From: Propionibacterium australiense | Lineage (GTDB): Bacteria; Actinomycetota; Actinomycetes; Propionibacteriales; Propionibacteriaceae | NCBI RefSeq assembly: GCF_003666605.1 | Contig: NZ_RCIV01000011.1 | Location: 29,572 to 93,571, forward strand | Direction of reading: 5' to 3' | DNA: 64,000 nucleotides | In this document: piece by piece, positions 38,730 through 48,295 of the stretch | Numbering within the stretch: position 1 is the first letter of the stretch | Layout: the number at the start of each line of letters is the position of its first letter | The notes under the pieces: generated by a model | What the model saw: the letters and a program-made list of their open reading frames with translations, nothing else | Databases searched by the model: none | What the model was told of the DNA's origin: nothing | Translations under genes and position numbers: made by a program

Positions 38730-38735
38730 AATGTA
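38730..38735 (-). promoter_or_regulatory. -10 element TACATT for aat
   Basis: TACATT on the minus strand, six bases before GTG 38723, supporting that start. Confidence 0.4.
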
Positions 38736-38819
38736 TGCGCCGGCACCGGCGGCCGCAGGGGTGACAACGCTGTTTCTCATCCTGGCGTCGGATGACAACG
38801 CCCGGGCGACCGGGGTTCA

Positions 38820-39284
38820 ATGGTCGTCATGAGTCAGATGTCCACAGGATGGCCCTACGGGAACACGCCATACACCCCTTCGGGCGCCACCGATCGGCCC
38901 GCCACGGGTTCGGGCCCCAGGCAGAGCGCCCCCTTCGTCACGCGCACCGACGCGCTCGCGGCGATCGACGCGAGCGCCGAACTGGGCCCGACTCTTCGTG
39001 GCGATGTCGTGGACGCCTTCGTCGCCGACGTGAACGCGAAGCTGGCGGCCGACTGGCAGCAGCGCCAGTACCAGCAGCAGCTCGACGAACAGCACGGCTC
39101 GGCCGAGCGCCGGGCGCGCACGCGCGACCTGGTCATCACCCTGGCGATGGCCATCCCGCTGACCGCGATCGGCGGCGAGGCGGCAGGGCTCATCGGCCTG
39201 CTCGTCTCGTGGGCCGGTACCGCGGCCGTGGCCGTCGGGCTCAGCCTGCGCCGCGGCACGCCGAAGCAGAACCCCGGCCGTTGA
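38820..39284 (+). CDS. Small protein with C-terminal membrane hairpin
   Basis: A 154-residue protein of unknown function. The first 100 residues are polar, ending in a Gln-rich helical stretch (AADWQQRQYQQQLDEQHGSAERR). Two hydrophobic helices follow (about 105-125 and 128-142, LVITLAMAIPLTAIGGEAAGLIGLLVSWAG), then a short basic tail. It resembles actinobacterial integral membrane proteins of no known role. ATG 38820 follows GGGG closely; ATG 38829 is an alternative. Confidence 0.6.
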   Translation: MVVMSQMSTGWPYGNTPYTPSGATDRPATGSGPRQSAPFVTRTDALAAIDASAELGPTLRGDVVDAFVADVNAKLAADWQQRQYQQQLDEQHGSAERRARTRDLVITLAMAIPLTAIGGEAAGLIGLLVSWAGTAAVAVGLSLRRGTPKQNPGR

Positions 39285-39389
39285 ACGGCCCGGCCCCGAC
39301 CGGCCGGAGGGCCCACGGCCCGGAGCACGGATCGGGCGGGCATCCAGGCGGGCGAGGCCGTCGCCCACGGCTGCGACGGCGACAGAAAA

Positions 39390-39418
39390 GGTCCCGTCCC
39401 CCCGGCGGGGACGGGACC
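39390..39418 (-). terminator. Rho-independent terminator of the rpf gene
   Basis: On the minus strand GGTCCCGTCCCC pairs with GGGGACGGGACC (12 bp, 5-nt loop) and is followed by TTTTCTGT, the clearest intrinsic terminator in the window. Confidence 0.85.
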
Positions 39419-39438
39419 CTCCCTGAAAGGCTCTGGGA

Positions 39439-40236
<798 letters not shown>

Positions 40237-40260
40237 GCCTCAGTTGGGTGTCGGCTGGGC

Positions 40261-41553
40261 TCACTGCGGACGGTCCTCGAGGTCGACCCACTCGGTCTCG
40301 GCCGGTCCCGTGTAGATCTGGCGGGGACGGTAGATGCGGGTGCTCTCGTTGAAGTAGATCTCGCGCCAGTTGGCGATCCAGCCGGGCACCCGGCCGATCG
40401 CGAACATCACCGTGTACATGCTCAGCGGGATGCCGAGGGCACGCAGGATGACACCGGAGAAGAAGTCGACGTTCGGGTAGAGGTTGCGTTCGACGAAGTA
40501 GTCATCGGCCCGGGCCACCTCGGCGAGCTCACGCGCCAGGTCGAGCAGCGGATCCTCGACGTGCATCGACTCGAGCAGTTGATCAGCCGTCTCCCCGAGC
40601 AGCCTGGCACGCGGGTCCATCGTCTTGTAGACCCGGTGTCCGAAGCCCATGAGCCGCACCGAGTTCCGGCGGTCCTTGACGTCGGCCAGGAAGCGTGCGG
40701 GGCTGATGCCCTCGCGACGCAGACGCTGGAGCATCTGGACGACCGCGACGTTGGCACCGCCGTGACGCGAGCCCCACAGGGCGTCGACACCGGCCGAGCA
40801 GGAGGCGTACAGGTTCGCGCTGCCGGAGGCCACCATGCGCACGGTCGAGGTGGAGCAGTTCTGCTCGTGGTCGGCGTGCAGCAGGAAGAACAGGTCGAGC
40901 GCGCGCGCCTGGGCATCGCTCGGGTAGAACTCCCGGTACGGCAGCGAGAACATCATGTGCAGGAAGTTCTGCGCGTAGCGGTGGTCCTGGCGGGGGTAGA
41001 CGATCGGCTCGCCCACCGAGGTCTTGTAGGAACCGGCGGCGATGGTGCGCACCTTCGACATGAGATTGGCGGCGTAGCGCTCGAGCATCGCATCGTCGCC
41101 CGGATCGATCCTGGGGCGATCGTGGGAGGACAGCGCATTGATCATGGCCGACAGGATGGCCATCGGGTTCGCCTGCTCGGGGAAGGCGTCGTAGTGCTTG
41201 CTCATCGAGGTGTGCAGCGCGGCGTTCTCGGTGAGCAGGTCGCTGAAGCTCTGGGTCTGCGCCTTGGTGGGCAGGTGACCGAAGATGAGCAGCTGGGCGA
41301 CCTCGAGGAAATCTGACTTCTCGGCGAGGGTCTCGATCGGGATGCCGCGGTACCGCAGGATCCCCTTCTCACCGTCGATGAACGTGATGGCCGAGCTGCA
41401 CGAGCCGGTGTTGCGGTATCCCTCGTCAAGGGTGATGTAACCGGACTCGGCGCGCAGCGAGCCGATGTCGATGGCCCTCTCCCCGCAGCTGCCCACCGCG
41501 ATGGGCAGCTGGTAGGTCTTGCCGTCGATCTCGAGTTTGGCGAATTCCGTCAC
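40261..41553 (-). CDS. gltA: Citrate synthase
   Basis: A 430-residue type II citrate synthase that condenses oxaloacetate and acetyl-CoA. Family motifs: LDEGYRNTGSCSSAITFIDGEKGILRYRGIPIE, LLHADHEQNCSTSTVRMV with a catalytic His, LWGSRHGGANVAVVQML, MGFGHRVYKTMDPRA and FFSGVILRALGIP. The length fits the hexameric bacterial type. GTG 41553 follows AAGGACGA. Confidence 0.96.
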   Translation of the reverse strand: MTEFAKLEIDGKTYQLPIAVGSCGERAIDIGSLRAESGYITLDEGYRNTGSCSSAITFIDGEKGILRYRGIPIETLAEKSDFLEVAQLLIFGHLPTKAQTQSFSDLLTENAALHTSMSKHYDAFPEQANPMAILSAMINALSSHDRPRIDPGDDAMLERYAANLMSKVRTIAAGSYKTSVGEPIVYPRQDHRYAQNFLHMMFSLPYREFYPSDAQARALDLFFLLHADHEQNCSTSTVRMVASGSANLYASCSAGVDALWGSRHGGANVAVVQMLQRLRREGISPARFLADVKDRRNSVRLMGFGHRVYKTMDPRARLLGETADQLLESMHVEDPLLDLARELAEVARADDYFVERNLYPNVDFFSGVILRALGIPLSMYTVMFAIGRVPGWIANWREIYFNESTRIYRPRQIYTGPAETEWVDLEDRPQ

Positions 41554-41771
41554 AACTCGTCCTTCCTAGGTCAATGGCCGCCTCTTTCCCGGGGACCAGG
41601 ACGGGCGCCGGACAGTGGCGCCGTGACTGCGGCCGGAGGCCTGATGACGCCGTCCACGGCGTTCAGTAACCGGTCCATACTACGATCCCCGGGACGGCTG
41701 CCGGTCCGGCGCCCGCGGGGGTGGACACCCGGCCCTCGGCTACGGTTGAGACACCCGGCCCAGGAGGTTCC

Positions 41772-42479
41772 ATGGCTCTCATCAAGAAACCGTCCGCGTC
41801 AGACATCGGTGGCGCCCTCGTGTCGATCGTCCCGGTGGTGGCCTCCGGGCCGACCGCGAACGTCCTGCGTCACCTGGCCGACTACGCCATCAACGGGGTC
41901 GCGAGGCTGCCCGGCGCCCGAGAGGCCGCGGCCACCGCGCTCGGCCGCCAGCGGGGCGGCACCGAGGCGGCCATCGACGCCGTCGCACGCGCCCACACCT
42001 CCATGGCCGGCGCCCAGGGCTTCGTGGTGAACCTCGGCGGGGCCGTCACGGCCGTTGCCGGCATCCCCGCCAATCTCGCCGCCATCACGGTGATCCAGAC
42101 GCGCATGGTCGCGGCGATCGCCCACCTGCGCGGCTATGACCTCGACGACCCCCGGGTGCGCCAGGCCATCTGGATCACGCTGTTGGGGCACCGCACGGTC
42201 GACGGCCTCATCGCCGACGGCAAGCTGCCGAGCACGCCGCTGGGGATCGCGACGGCGCCCGTCCCCGACGAGGCCCTCGAACAGCAGATCGCCGAGCAGG
42301 TGCTGTCGTCGCTGCTCGGGCGGGCGGGTACGAAACAGACGGTCGCCTTCGTCAGCAAGCGGGTGCCGGTGATCGGCGGCGGGGTCGGCCTGGCCACCGA
42401 CAGCTACGTCACATGGGCCGTCGCGCGATACGCGCGCCAGCAGTTCGTCGTTCGCCGGTCGATCACGCAGTCCGGTTAG
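41772..42479 (+). CDS. EcsC-like protein
   Basis: A 235-residue protein resembling the EcsC family: TSMAGAQGFVVNLGGAVTAVAGIPANLAAITVIQTRMVAAIAHLRGYDLDDPRVR, with a later GTKQTVAFVSKRVPVIGGGVGLATDSYVTWAVARYAR. Alternating hydrophobic and glycine-rich segments suggest peripheral or partial membrane insertion. Function unknown. ATG 41772 follows AGGAGG. It converges with alr 9 nt after its stop. Confidence 0.72.
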   Translation: MALIKKPSASDIGGALVSIVPVVASGPTANVLRHLADYAINGVARLPGAREAAATALGRQRGGTEAAIDAVARAHTSMAGAQGFVVNLGGAVTAVAGIPANLAAITVIQTRMVAAIAHLRGYDLDDPRVRQAIWITLLGHRTVDGLIADGKLPSTPLGIATAPVPDEALEQQIAEQVLSSLLGRAGTKQTVAFVSKRVPVIGGGVGLATDSYVTWAVARYARQQFVVRRSITQSG

Positions 42480-42488
42480 GGCCGCACG

Positions 42489-43625
42489 TCAGTACGGCAT
42501 CTTGAGGACACGTGCACTGAGCGCGGTCGTCACCTCGTAGTTGATGGTGCGGGCCCGCTCGGCGAGTTCATCGGCGGTGATCCGCTGGTCACCATCGACC
42601 CCCAGCAGGGTGACCTTGTTGCCAGGCCGCACGCTGTGGTCGTCCCGCTCACCGAGGTCGAGCATCGTCTGGTCCATGCAGACGCGCCCGGCGATCGGGA
42701 AGCTGCGCCCGTTGACGAGCATGCGCCCGGTGTTGGAGTTCAGCCGGCTGAACCCGTCGCCGTAACCGATCGGCACGGTGGCTATCCAGCGGTCGGTGGG
42801 GGCCCGCCAGGTACGGCCATAGCCGATCGTCGTGCCGGCCGGGACGTGCTTGATCATGCTGACGCGGCTGTAGAGCGACATGACCGGTTCCAGTTCGACG
42901 GTCTTCGGCGTGGCGGGATCGGGGTACATGCCGTACAGGGACACCCCCGGCCGCACCATCGTCATGCCGGTGAGCTCGTGCCCGAGCAGCGCCGCCGAGG
43001 CGGCGCCATGGACGAGAGGGACGGGCGGCAGTCCACGAGCAGCACGATCGGCCTGGATCGCGGTGACCGCGTCATTGAACCGGCGAAGCTGGCCGACGGT
43101 GAAGTCGTGGCCCTCGGGCGTGTCGCTGATCGGCAGGTGCGTGAAGACGCCCTCCAGGACGAGCCCCAGCTCCTCGATGCGGCGGGCGACGATGAGGGAA
43201 TCCTCGGGCGTGCAGCCGATGCGCCCCATTCCGGTGTCGATGGCCAGGTGAACCTTGACCTGGCCCAGGTCGCCGGCGATACGGGCGACGAGGGCCGCGC
43301 TCGCGCTGTCGACGACGGTGGGCGTGACGCCGGAGGCGAGCTGTTCCTCGAGCTCCTCGGGGAAGGAGTGCGAGAACTTCAGGATCGGCAGCGAGATACC
43401 GGCGTCGCGCAGTTCGATGCCCTCCGGCACGGTGGCGACACCGAACCAGTCGACGAGGCCGCTCCGTTCCAGGGCGTGCGCGACGGTGACGGCACCATGG
43501 CCGTAGGCATTCGCCTTGACCGCCGCCAGGACCTTGCGACCGCTTGCCCGTTCACGGAGGGCACGGGCGTTCGCCGCGAGTGCTCGCAGACTGATCTCGG
43601 CGTGGGTCGCATAGAGCATGTGCAC
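42489..43625 (-). CDS. alr: Alanine racemase
   Basis: A 378-residue PLP enzyme making D-alanine for peptidoglycan. The PLP lysine is in VLAAVKANAYGHGAV (Lys37). The dimer and catalytic regions read VFTHLPISDTPEG, GTTIGYGRTWRAPTDRWIATVPIGYGDGFSR and GRVCMDQTMLDLG. The start may be GTG 43625 or ATG 43619; neither has a clear ribosome site. It stands between the EcsC-like gene and the uracil glycosylase. Confidence 0.94.
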   Translation of the reverse strand: MHMLYATHAEISLRALAANARALRERASGRKVLAAVKANAYGHGAVTVAHALERSGLVDWFGVATVPEGIELRDAGISLPILKFSHSFPEELEEQLASGVTPTVVDSASAALVARIAGDLGQVKVHLAIDTGMGRIGCTPEDSLIVARRIEELGLVLEGVFTHLPISDTPEGHDFTVGQLRRFNDAVTAIQADRAARGLPPVPLVHGAASAALLGHELTGMTMVRPGVSLYGMYPDPATPKTVELEPVMSLYSRVSMIKHVPAGTTIGYGRTWRAPTDRWIATVPIGYGDGFSRLNSNTGRMLVNGRSFPIAGRVCMDQTMLDLGERDDHSVRPGNKVTLLGVDGDQRITADELAERARTINYEVTTALSARVLKMPY

Positions 43626-43735
43626 ATCTTGTCATTGCCGCGGACGGGCTTCTAGCGGGACCGGCAGCTCTCGTACCCCTCATGAATCGACCGACAGGAA
43701 CTTCCCAGGGTTTCCCCTGAGGAAGTCCAAGGGTG

Positions 43736-44350
43736 CTACCGGGGTGACCTCGAGATCCCATCGGGAGCCGGCAGGATCCCTGCTGCCCGGGCCGCCCCGG
43801 CATAGGCGTCGGCGAGGGAGGCGACCGTCTCGTGGGCGTTGAGTCCGCTGGGATTGGGCAGGACGAAAAGCCTGCTCGCCCCGGTACCGTCGTCCCATCC
43901 GATGACCTCGGGCTGCTCGCCGGTCACGGCCCCGGGCCTGGCGAAGGCCACCCGGTAGGCTGTGATGCCGAGGACCGCGACGACTCTCGGGTGCAGCCCG
44001 GCGATCCTGGTGACCAGTTCGGCCGCCCCGGCGCGCAGCTGCTCCGGGCTCAGCTCGGCTGCCCTGGCGCTGGCCTCGTGGACGATGTTCGTCACCCCGA
44101 TACCGGCCTCCCGCAGCTGGGCCAGGCCCTCGGGAGGGTAGCCGCCGGACACGTCGAAGGCCTCACCGATGATGCCCGCCGCGGCGAGCGCCGGGTAGAA
44201 CCGGTTGCCCCGGGTGGCGAAGTGCGCCCCGGCTGCCGCGCTCGTCAGGCTGGGGTTGATACCGACGAGGAGCAGGCGCAGCGGGCTGGGCAGCAGATCA
44301 GGCACCCGCGCACTGCGGTAGGCCTGCAACTGCTCCCTGCTGAATCTCAC
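43736..44350 (-). CDS. mug: Mismatch-specific uracil/thymine DNA glycosylase (MUG-like)
   Basis: A 204-residue base-excision repair enzyme. The catalytic Asn is in LLLVGINPSLTSA, and the intercalation/closing motif is LPNPSGLNAH. The region GNRFYPALAAAGI is also family-typical. It removes uracil or ethenocytosine opposite guanine. GTG 44350 follows GAGGATGGG; the frame extends upstream into argF without conservation. Confidence 0.88.
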   Translation of the reverse strand: MRFSREQLQAYRSARVPDLLPSPLRLLLVGINPSLTSAAAGAHFATRGNRFYPALAAAGIIGEAFDVSGGYPPEGLAQLREAGIGVTNIVHEASARAAELSPEQLRAGAAELVTRIAGLHPRVVAVLGITAYRVAFARPGAVTGEQPEVIGWDDGTGASRLFVLPNPSGLNAHETVASLADAYAGAARAAGILPAPDGISRSPR

Positions 44351-44421
44351 GGGCCCATCCTCGGCCGAACCGCCCGGCGGTTCAACCGTGGGCGCCGGCA
44401 GCTCCCGCCGCGCGCGGTGAC

Positions 44422-45450
44422 TCACCAGTTGATGGCGCGGGGCGCGATCATGCCGTCGGCGAGGCTCGCGACCATGACGGCCTTGATCGTGTGCATCCGG
44501 TTCTCGGCCTCGTCGAAGATGACGTCGGCATTGGCCTCGAAGACCTCGTCGCTGACCTCGAGGGCACTCATGCCGGTGGCCTCGTGGATCTGCCGGCCGA
44601 TGGTGGTGCCCAGATCGTGGAAGGCCGGCAGGCAGTGCAGAACCTTGACGTCGGGGTTGCCGGTGGCCTCGAGCAGGGTCCGGTTGACCTGGTAGGCGCG
44701 CAGCAGCTCGATGCGCTCGTTCCAGACCTCCACCGGTTCGCCCATCGACACCCACACATCGGTCGAGACGAAGTCGACGCCCTCGACGGCGCCGAGGTCG
44801 TCGGTGACGGTCAGGCGGGCACCAGTGGCCTGGGCGATACGAGCCGCCACGGCCTGCACCTCGGTCTCGTTCTGCAACTGTCTCGGCGCGATGATGCGCA
44901 TGTCCATGCCCGCCAGGGCGCCGGAGACCAGATGGGAGTTCCCCTCGTTGAAGCGGGCGTCGCCGATGTAGGCGACGGTGGTCTCGGCAAGGGGACGGCC
45001 GGTGTGCTCGGTCATCGTGAGCTGGTCGGCGAGCATCTGGGTGGGGTGCCACTCGTCGGTCAGGCCGTTCCAGACCGGGACGCCGGCCTTGGCGGCCAGC
45101 TCCTCGACGCGCTCCTGACCGAAACCCCGGTACTCGATCCCGTCGAACATGCGGCCCAGCACGCGGGCAGTGTCCGCGATGGACTCCTTGTGACCCAGCT
45201 GCGAGCCGGAGGGGTCCAGGAAGGTGACGTGGGCGCCCTGGTCGTGGGCGCTCACCTCGAAGGCGCACCGGGTGCGTGTGGAGGTCTTCTCGAACAGCAA
45301 CGCGATGTTCTTGCCGACGAGGTGCTGGCGCTCCGCACCGGCCTTCTTCGCCGCCTTGAGTTCACCGGCGAGGCGAAGCAGCCAGGCCCACTCCTCGGGC
45401 GTGAAGTCGGCCTCCTTCAGGAAGCTGCGGCCGTGCAGATCGACTGACAT
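44422..45450 (-). CDS. argF: Ornithine carbamoyltransferase
   Basis: A 342-residue enzyme forming citrulline from ornithine and carbamoyl phosphate. The carbamoyl-phosphate loop is [13 protein letters not shown], followed by [11 protein letters not shown], the ornithine motif region DVWVSMGE, and HCLPAFHD. The wording is close to the E. coli ArgF/catabolic ArcB group, so a catabolic role cannot be excluded, but with argG (26352-27776) an anabolic role fits. A GGTGAGGGGGAA ribosome site precedes ATG 45450, and TAGAGT further up may be its -10. Confidence 0.93.
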   Translation of the reverse strand: MSVDLHGRSFLKEADFTPEEWAWLLRLAGELKAAKKAGAERQHLVGKNIALLFEKTSTRTRCAFEVSAHDQGAHVTFLDPSGSQLGHKESIADTARVLGRMFDGIEYRGFGQERVEELAAKAGVPVWNGLTDEWHPTQMLADQLTMTEHTGRPLAETTVAYIGDARFNEGNSHLVSGALAGMDMRIIAPRQLQNETEVQAVAARIAQATGARLTVTDDLGAVEGVDFVSTDVWVSMGEPVEVWNERIELLRAYQVNRTLLEATGNPDVKVLHCLPAFHDLGTTIGRQIHEATGMSALEVSDEVFEANADVIFDEAENRMHTIKAVMVASLADGMIAPRAINW

Positions 45451-45536
45451 GTGTTCCCCCTCACCTCACGTGGAGGGAATACTCTACCGGCCGTGCACCC
45501 AGCCGCCCGCCGGAGGACTCCGTTGCCCCCTCCGAC

Positions 45537-45565
45537 TTGCACTTTCCCATGAAAACGAGTAGCAC
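45537..45565 (+). promoter_or_regulatory. whiB promoter
   Basis: TTGCAC (45537-45542), a 17-nt spacer and TAGCAC (45560-45565), in an AT-richer stretch, leaving a leader of about 145 nt before ATG 45719. Confidence 0.5.
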
Positions 45566-45718
45566 TGGACCAACGCAAGAATAATTAATGGATCAATGAG
45601 GGTGACTTCAATCGAAGTGCGCGCTGCACGGTGAGCGATGAGTTCGCAGCGCTCCCTTCGCCTCGGTCGTGGCCCGGCAGGGCCGTGCACCTCTGCGCTG
45701 AGGAAGGAGAATCTCGAC

Positions 45719-46216
45719 ATGGCCGCGCGCAACGAAGGGCGCCCGAGGACCGGCGAGGAGTACGAGTGGATGATGCAGGCCGCATGCCGTGGCATGGGCG
45801 ATGACCTCTTCCCCGAGGCCTCGGAGCAGCAGAGCGCGAGGAGCATCTGCACGAAGTGCCCGGTCCGGCGGGAGTGCCTGGCCGTCGCACTCGACGATCG
45901 GATCGAGTGGGGCATCTGGGGCGGCATGACCGAGCGCGAGAGGCGGGCGCTCCTGCGCGAGCGGCCCTGTGTCAAGAGCTGGTGGGACGCCTTCGGCCTC
46001 AACGCCATCAAGACCACCGTGCCCGGGCGGCCGGACACGATGGCGGGCGGCACCCTCCGCCCGACCCCACTGGGCACGATGAGGAGAACCGACGTCGTCG
46101 AGACGCGCGGCCCCCTCACCGTGGCGCAGGCCGGCCCCCAGGGGAGACTGGCCGGCTACGGTGGCGCAGCAGCGCCGGGAACGGTGCATCGCGGCACTGG
46201 TCAGGAGCGGCCATGA
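45719..46216 (+). CDS. WhiB-family iron-sulfur regulator
   Basis: A 165-residue redox or nitric-oxide-sensing transcription factor. The four cluster cysteines are Cys23, Cys44, Cys47 and Cys53 (ACRGMGDDLF, ICTKCPVRREC), followed by the turn GIWGGMTERERRALL. The downstream SW-containing segment resembles WhiB4-type proteins. An extra 80-residue C-terminal tail, Gly/Pro/Arg-rich, is unusual for the family (usually 80-120 residues). ATG 45719 follows AAGGAGA. It overlaps the phosphatase gene by 4 nt (ATGA). Confidence 0.92.
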   Translation: MAARNEGRPRTGEEYEWMMQAACRGMGDDLFPEASEQQSARSICTKCPVRRECLAVALDDRIEWGIWGGMTERERRALLRERPCVKSWWDAFGLNAIKTTVPGRPDTMAGGTLRPTPLGTMRRTDVVETRGPLTVAQAGPQGRLAGYGGAAAPGTVHRGTGQERP

Positions 46217-46671
46217 GCCGGGCCGAACTCGTCTTCGTCTGCCTGGGCAACATCTGCCGGTCCGCGATGGCCGAGCAGGTCGCCAGGGCGAAGGCTTTCG
46301 AGGCCGGCGCCGTCCTGGACATCGGTTCGGCGGGGATCAGCGGCGAGGAGCACGGCAATCCGATCGACCCGAGAGCGGCACGCTGCCTGCGCGCCCACGG
46401 CTACGAGCCGGGCAGTCACCTGGCCCACCGCATCACCCGGGACGAGCTGCGGGCCCGTCTGCTCGTCGCCATGGAGGCCTACCAGGTCGACCGTCTCGTC
46501 AAGATGGGGGCCGATGCCGGTGCCGTGCGGCTGCTCACGGACTTCGTCCCGGGCCGCGAGGGCACCGACGTGCCCGACCCCTGGTACGGCGGTCCGGCCG
46601 GCTTCGAGTCGACCCTGGAGGTCATCGAGGCGGCCATGCCGGCGCTGCTTGCCGAGACGAGCACCTGGTGA
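46213..46671 (+). CDS. Low-molecular-weight protein tyrosine phosphatase
   Basis: A 152-residue phosphatase with the P-loop Cys10-LGNIC-Arg16 followed by SAMAEQV, and the general acid in DVPDPWYGG. These are the complete active-site residues of the family, which includes PtpA-like enzymes and arsenate reductases. It is translationally coupled to the WhiB regulator, suggesting that the two are expressed together, perhaps in a stress response; that link is inference. Confidence 0.9.
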   Translation: MSRAELVFVCLGNICRSAMAEQVARAKAFEAGAVLDIGSAGISGEEHGNPIDPRAARCLRAHGYEPGSHLAHRITRDELRARLLVAMEAYQVDRLVKMGADAGAVRLLTDFVPGREGTDVPDPWYGGPAGFESTLEVIEAAMPALLAETSTW

Positions 46672-46787
46672 GTCACGGCAGCGCACCACCGTACGCATGC
46701 GTGTCCCGAAGTGGCACGCGTTTTCGGGAAACCAGGGCGGCTGGGGCTCGCTCGCATCCCGTCCCCCGCCCCCTCGCCCGGGCTCGG

Positions 46788-46793
46788 TAGGCT
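46788..46793 (+). promoter_or_regulatory. -10 element TAGGCT for the cyanophycinase-like gene
   Basis: TAGGCT six bases before ATG 46800; a leaderless start of the three-gene unit is implied. Confidence 0.4.
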
Positions 46794-46799
46794 TGACGC

Positions 46800-47603
46800 A
46801 TGAGCATTCTGCTGTCCGGCGCCGGGGCGCACCAGCTGCCCGAACCCGTCGTGGCGCGGTTCGCCGGGGCGGCGGCCACGCGCAGCGGGCACGTGGGGGT
46901 CGTCGTCGACGGCGCGCAGGGCCAGGAGCTGCTCGATGAACTCACCGCCCGGCTCGGCGTCGCCGGCCAGGTCGAGGTCGAGGCGTTCCGTCTGGTGCCC
47001 GGCGAGCCCCTGGCCCTGCCGGACGATCCCGGTCGGCTGAGCGGGATCGTCATCACCGACGTCGACGGCGCCGCCCTGCTCTCCTCGCTCGGGGAGCAGC
47101 GCAGACCGCTGGCCCGCGCGATCCGCGGCGGGCTCGTCTACCTGGGCCTGGGCGCCGGCGCCCGCCTCGTCGCCAAGCACGCCATCGTCTCCGGTTCGCT
47201 GGCCGGTGGCCGCCGGGTCGCCGACGAGGCCTCCGGGGACGGCGAACTCGTCGTGGCCGACGGCCTGGCGGTCATCGGCACGACGGTCGAAACGAGCACC
47301 GACACCCGGCACCGGCTGGAGCGGGCGATCACCGCCGTCATCACGAGCCCCGCCTCGTACGCGGTGGCCCTCGACGAGGGGGTGACGCTCCTCGTCGACC
47401 CGGTCAGCGGCGCCTTCGACGCGCTCGGCGACGGCATCGTCCAGTGGGTGCACAGTGACGGCGGTGACGTACGCATCCGCCGTACTCGCGCCGTCGCCTT
47501 CCCCGCCACGAACCAGGACACCCCCGCCGCGGGCGAGACCACCCCCTCCCCGAACCCGGCCGGGGTCAATCCGTCATCATCCGCCATTGGGGAGGCCACC
47601 TGA
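46800..47603 (+). CDS. Degenerate cyanophycinase/peptidase S51-like protein
   Basis: A 267-residue protein that can be aligned by eye to the peptidase S51 (cyanophycinase/PepE) fold: LLSGAGA start, [12 protein letters not shown], then [11 protein letters not shown] where the family has G-x-S-A-G-A, and later [26 protein letters not shown] where the family has the GIDE motif. The nucleophile Ser is replaced by Gly118, and the DxHF histidine region reads [11 protein letters not shown]. So it should not be an active protease. The last 45 residues are Pro/Thr/Ser-rich. Its stop overlaps the response-regulator start by one base. Family call is moderate. Confidence 0.6.
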   Translation: MSILLSGAGAHQLPEPVVARFAGAAATRSGHVGVVVDGAQGQELLDELTARLGVAGQVEVEAFRLVPGEPLALPDDPGRLSGIVITDVDGAALLSSLGEQRRPLARAIRGGLVYLGLGAGARLVAKHAIVSGSLAGGRRVADEASGDGELVVADGLAVIGTTVETSTDTRHRLERAITAVITSPASYAVALDEGVTLLVDPVSGAFDALGDGIVQWVHSDGGDVRIRRTRAVAFPATNQDTPAAGETTPSPNPAGVNPSSSAIGEAT

Positions 47604-48295
47604 TGCCCATGCACATCCTCGTCGTCGACGACGACCAGGCCGTCCGCGACTCGCTCGCCCGGTCGCTGCACTACAGCGGCTACGAGGTCGAGACCGCCGA
47701 GGACGGCGTCGACGCGCTCGCCAAGCTCTCGGCCCAGCGCCCGGACGCCATCGTCATGGACGTGATGATGCCCCGCCTGGATGGCCTGGAGACGACACGC
47801 ATGCTGCGCGCCAGCGGCAACGACGTGCCGATCCTCGTCCTGACCGCCCGGGACGCCGTGGGCGACCGCGTGGATGGCCTCGACGCCGGCGCCGACGACT
47901 ACATGGTCAAGCCCTTCGCGCTCGACGAGCTGCTCGCCCGGCTGCGCGCGCTGACCCGGCGCAACCACCCCGACCAGTCCCAGCCCGACGAGACGCTGAC
48001 CTTCTCGAACCTGCGTCTGTCGCCGACCACCCGCGAGGTCACCCGGGGCGGCCGGCACATCACGCTGACGCGCACCGAGTTCGCGCTGCTGCAGACCTTC
48101 ATGAAGAACCCGACGAAGGTGCTCGAACGCAGCTGGCTGCTCAACGAGGTCTGGGGCTTCGAGTTCCCCACGACGGCCAACTCGCTCGAGGTCTACATCG
48201 GCTATCTGCGCCGCAAGACCGAGCAGGGCGGTGAGCCGCGCCTCATCCACACGGTGCGCGGGGTCGGCTACGTTCTGCGCGAAGCAGAGTCGTGA
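47603..48295 (+). CDS. OmpR/PhoB-family response regulator, MprA-like
   Basis: A 230-residue regulator. The receiver (1-120) has [14 protein letters not shown], phospho-Asp in [20 protein letters not shown] and the switch Lys in YMVKPF. The winged-helix DNA-binding domain (about 135-228) reads [31 protein letters not shown] and [29 protein letters not shown]. The sequence most resembles MprA of mycobacteria, an envelope-stress regulator. It overlaps the preceding gene by 1 nt and the kinase gene by 4 nt (GTGA). ATG 47609 is an alternative start. Confidence 0.93.
   Translation: MPMHILVVDDDQAVRDSLARSLHYSGYEVETAEDGVDALAKLSAQRPDAIVMDVMMPRLDGLETTRMLRASGNDVPILVLTARDAVGDRVDGLDAGADDYMVKPFALDELLARLRALTRRNHPDQSQPDETLTFSNLRLSPTTREVTRGGRHITLTRTEFALLQTFMKNPTKVLERSWLLNEVWGFEFPTTANSLEVYIGYLRRKTEQGGEPRLIHTVRGVGYVLREAES

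Noticed and set aside
43736..45268. Single 510-codon frame joining the uracil glycosylase to upstream sequence
   Set aside because: The upstream part is only the shifted frame of argF; the glycosylase starts at GTG 44350.
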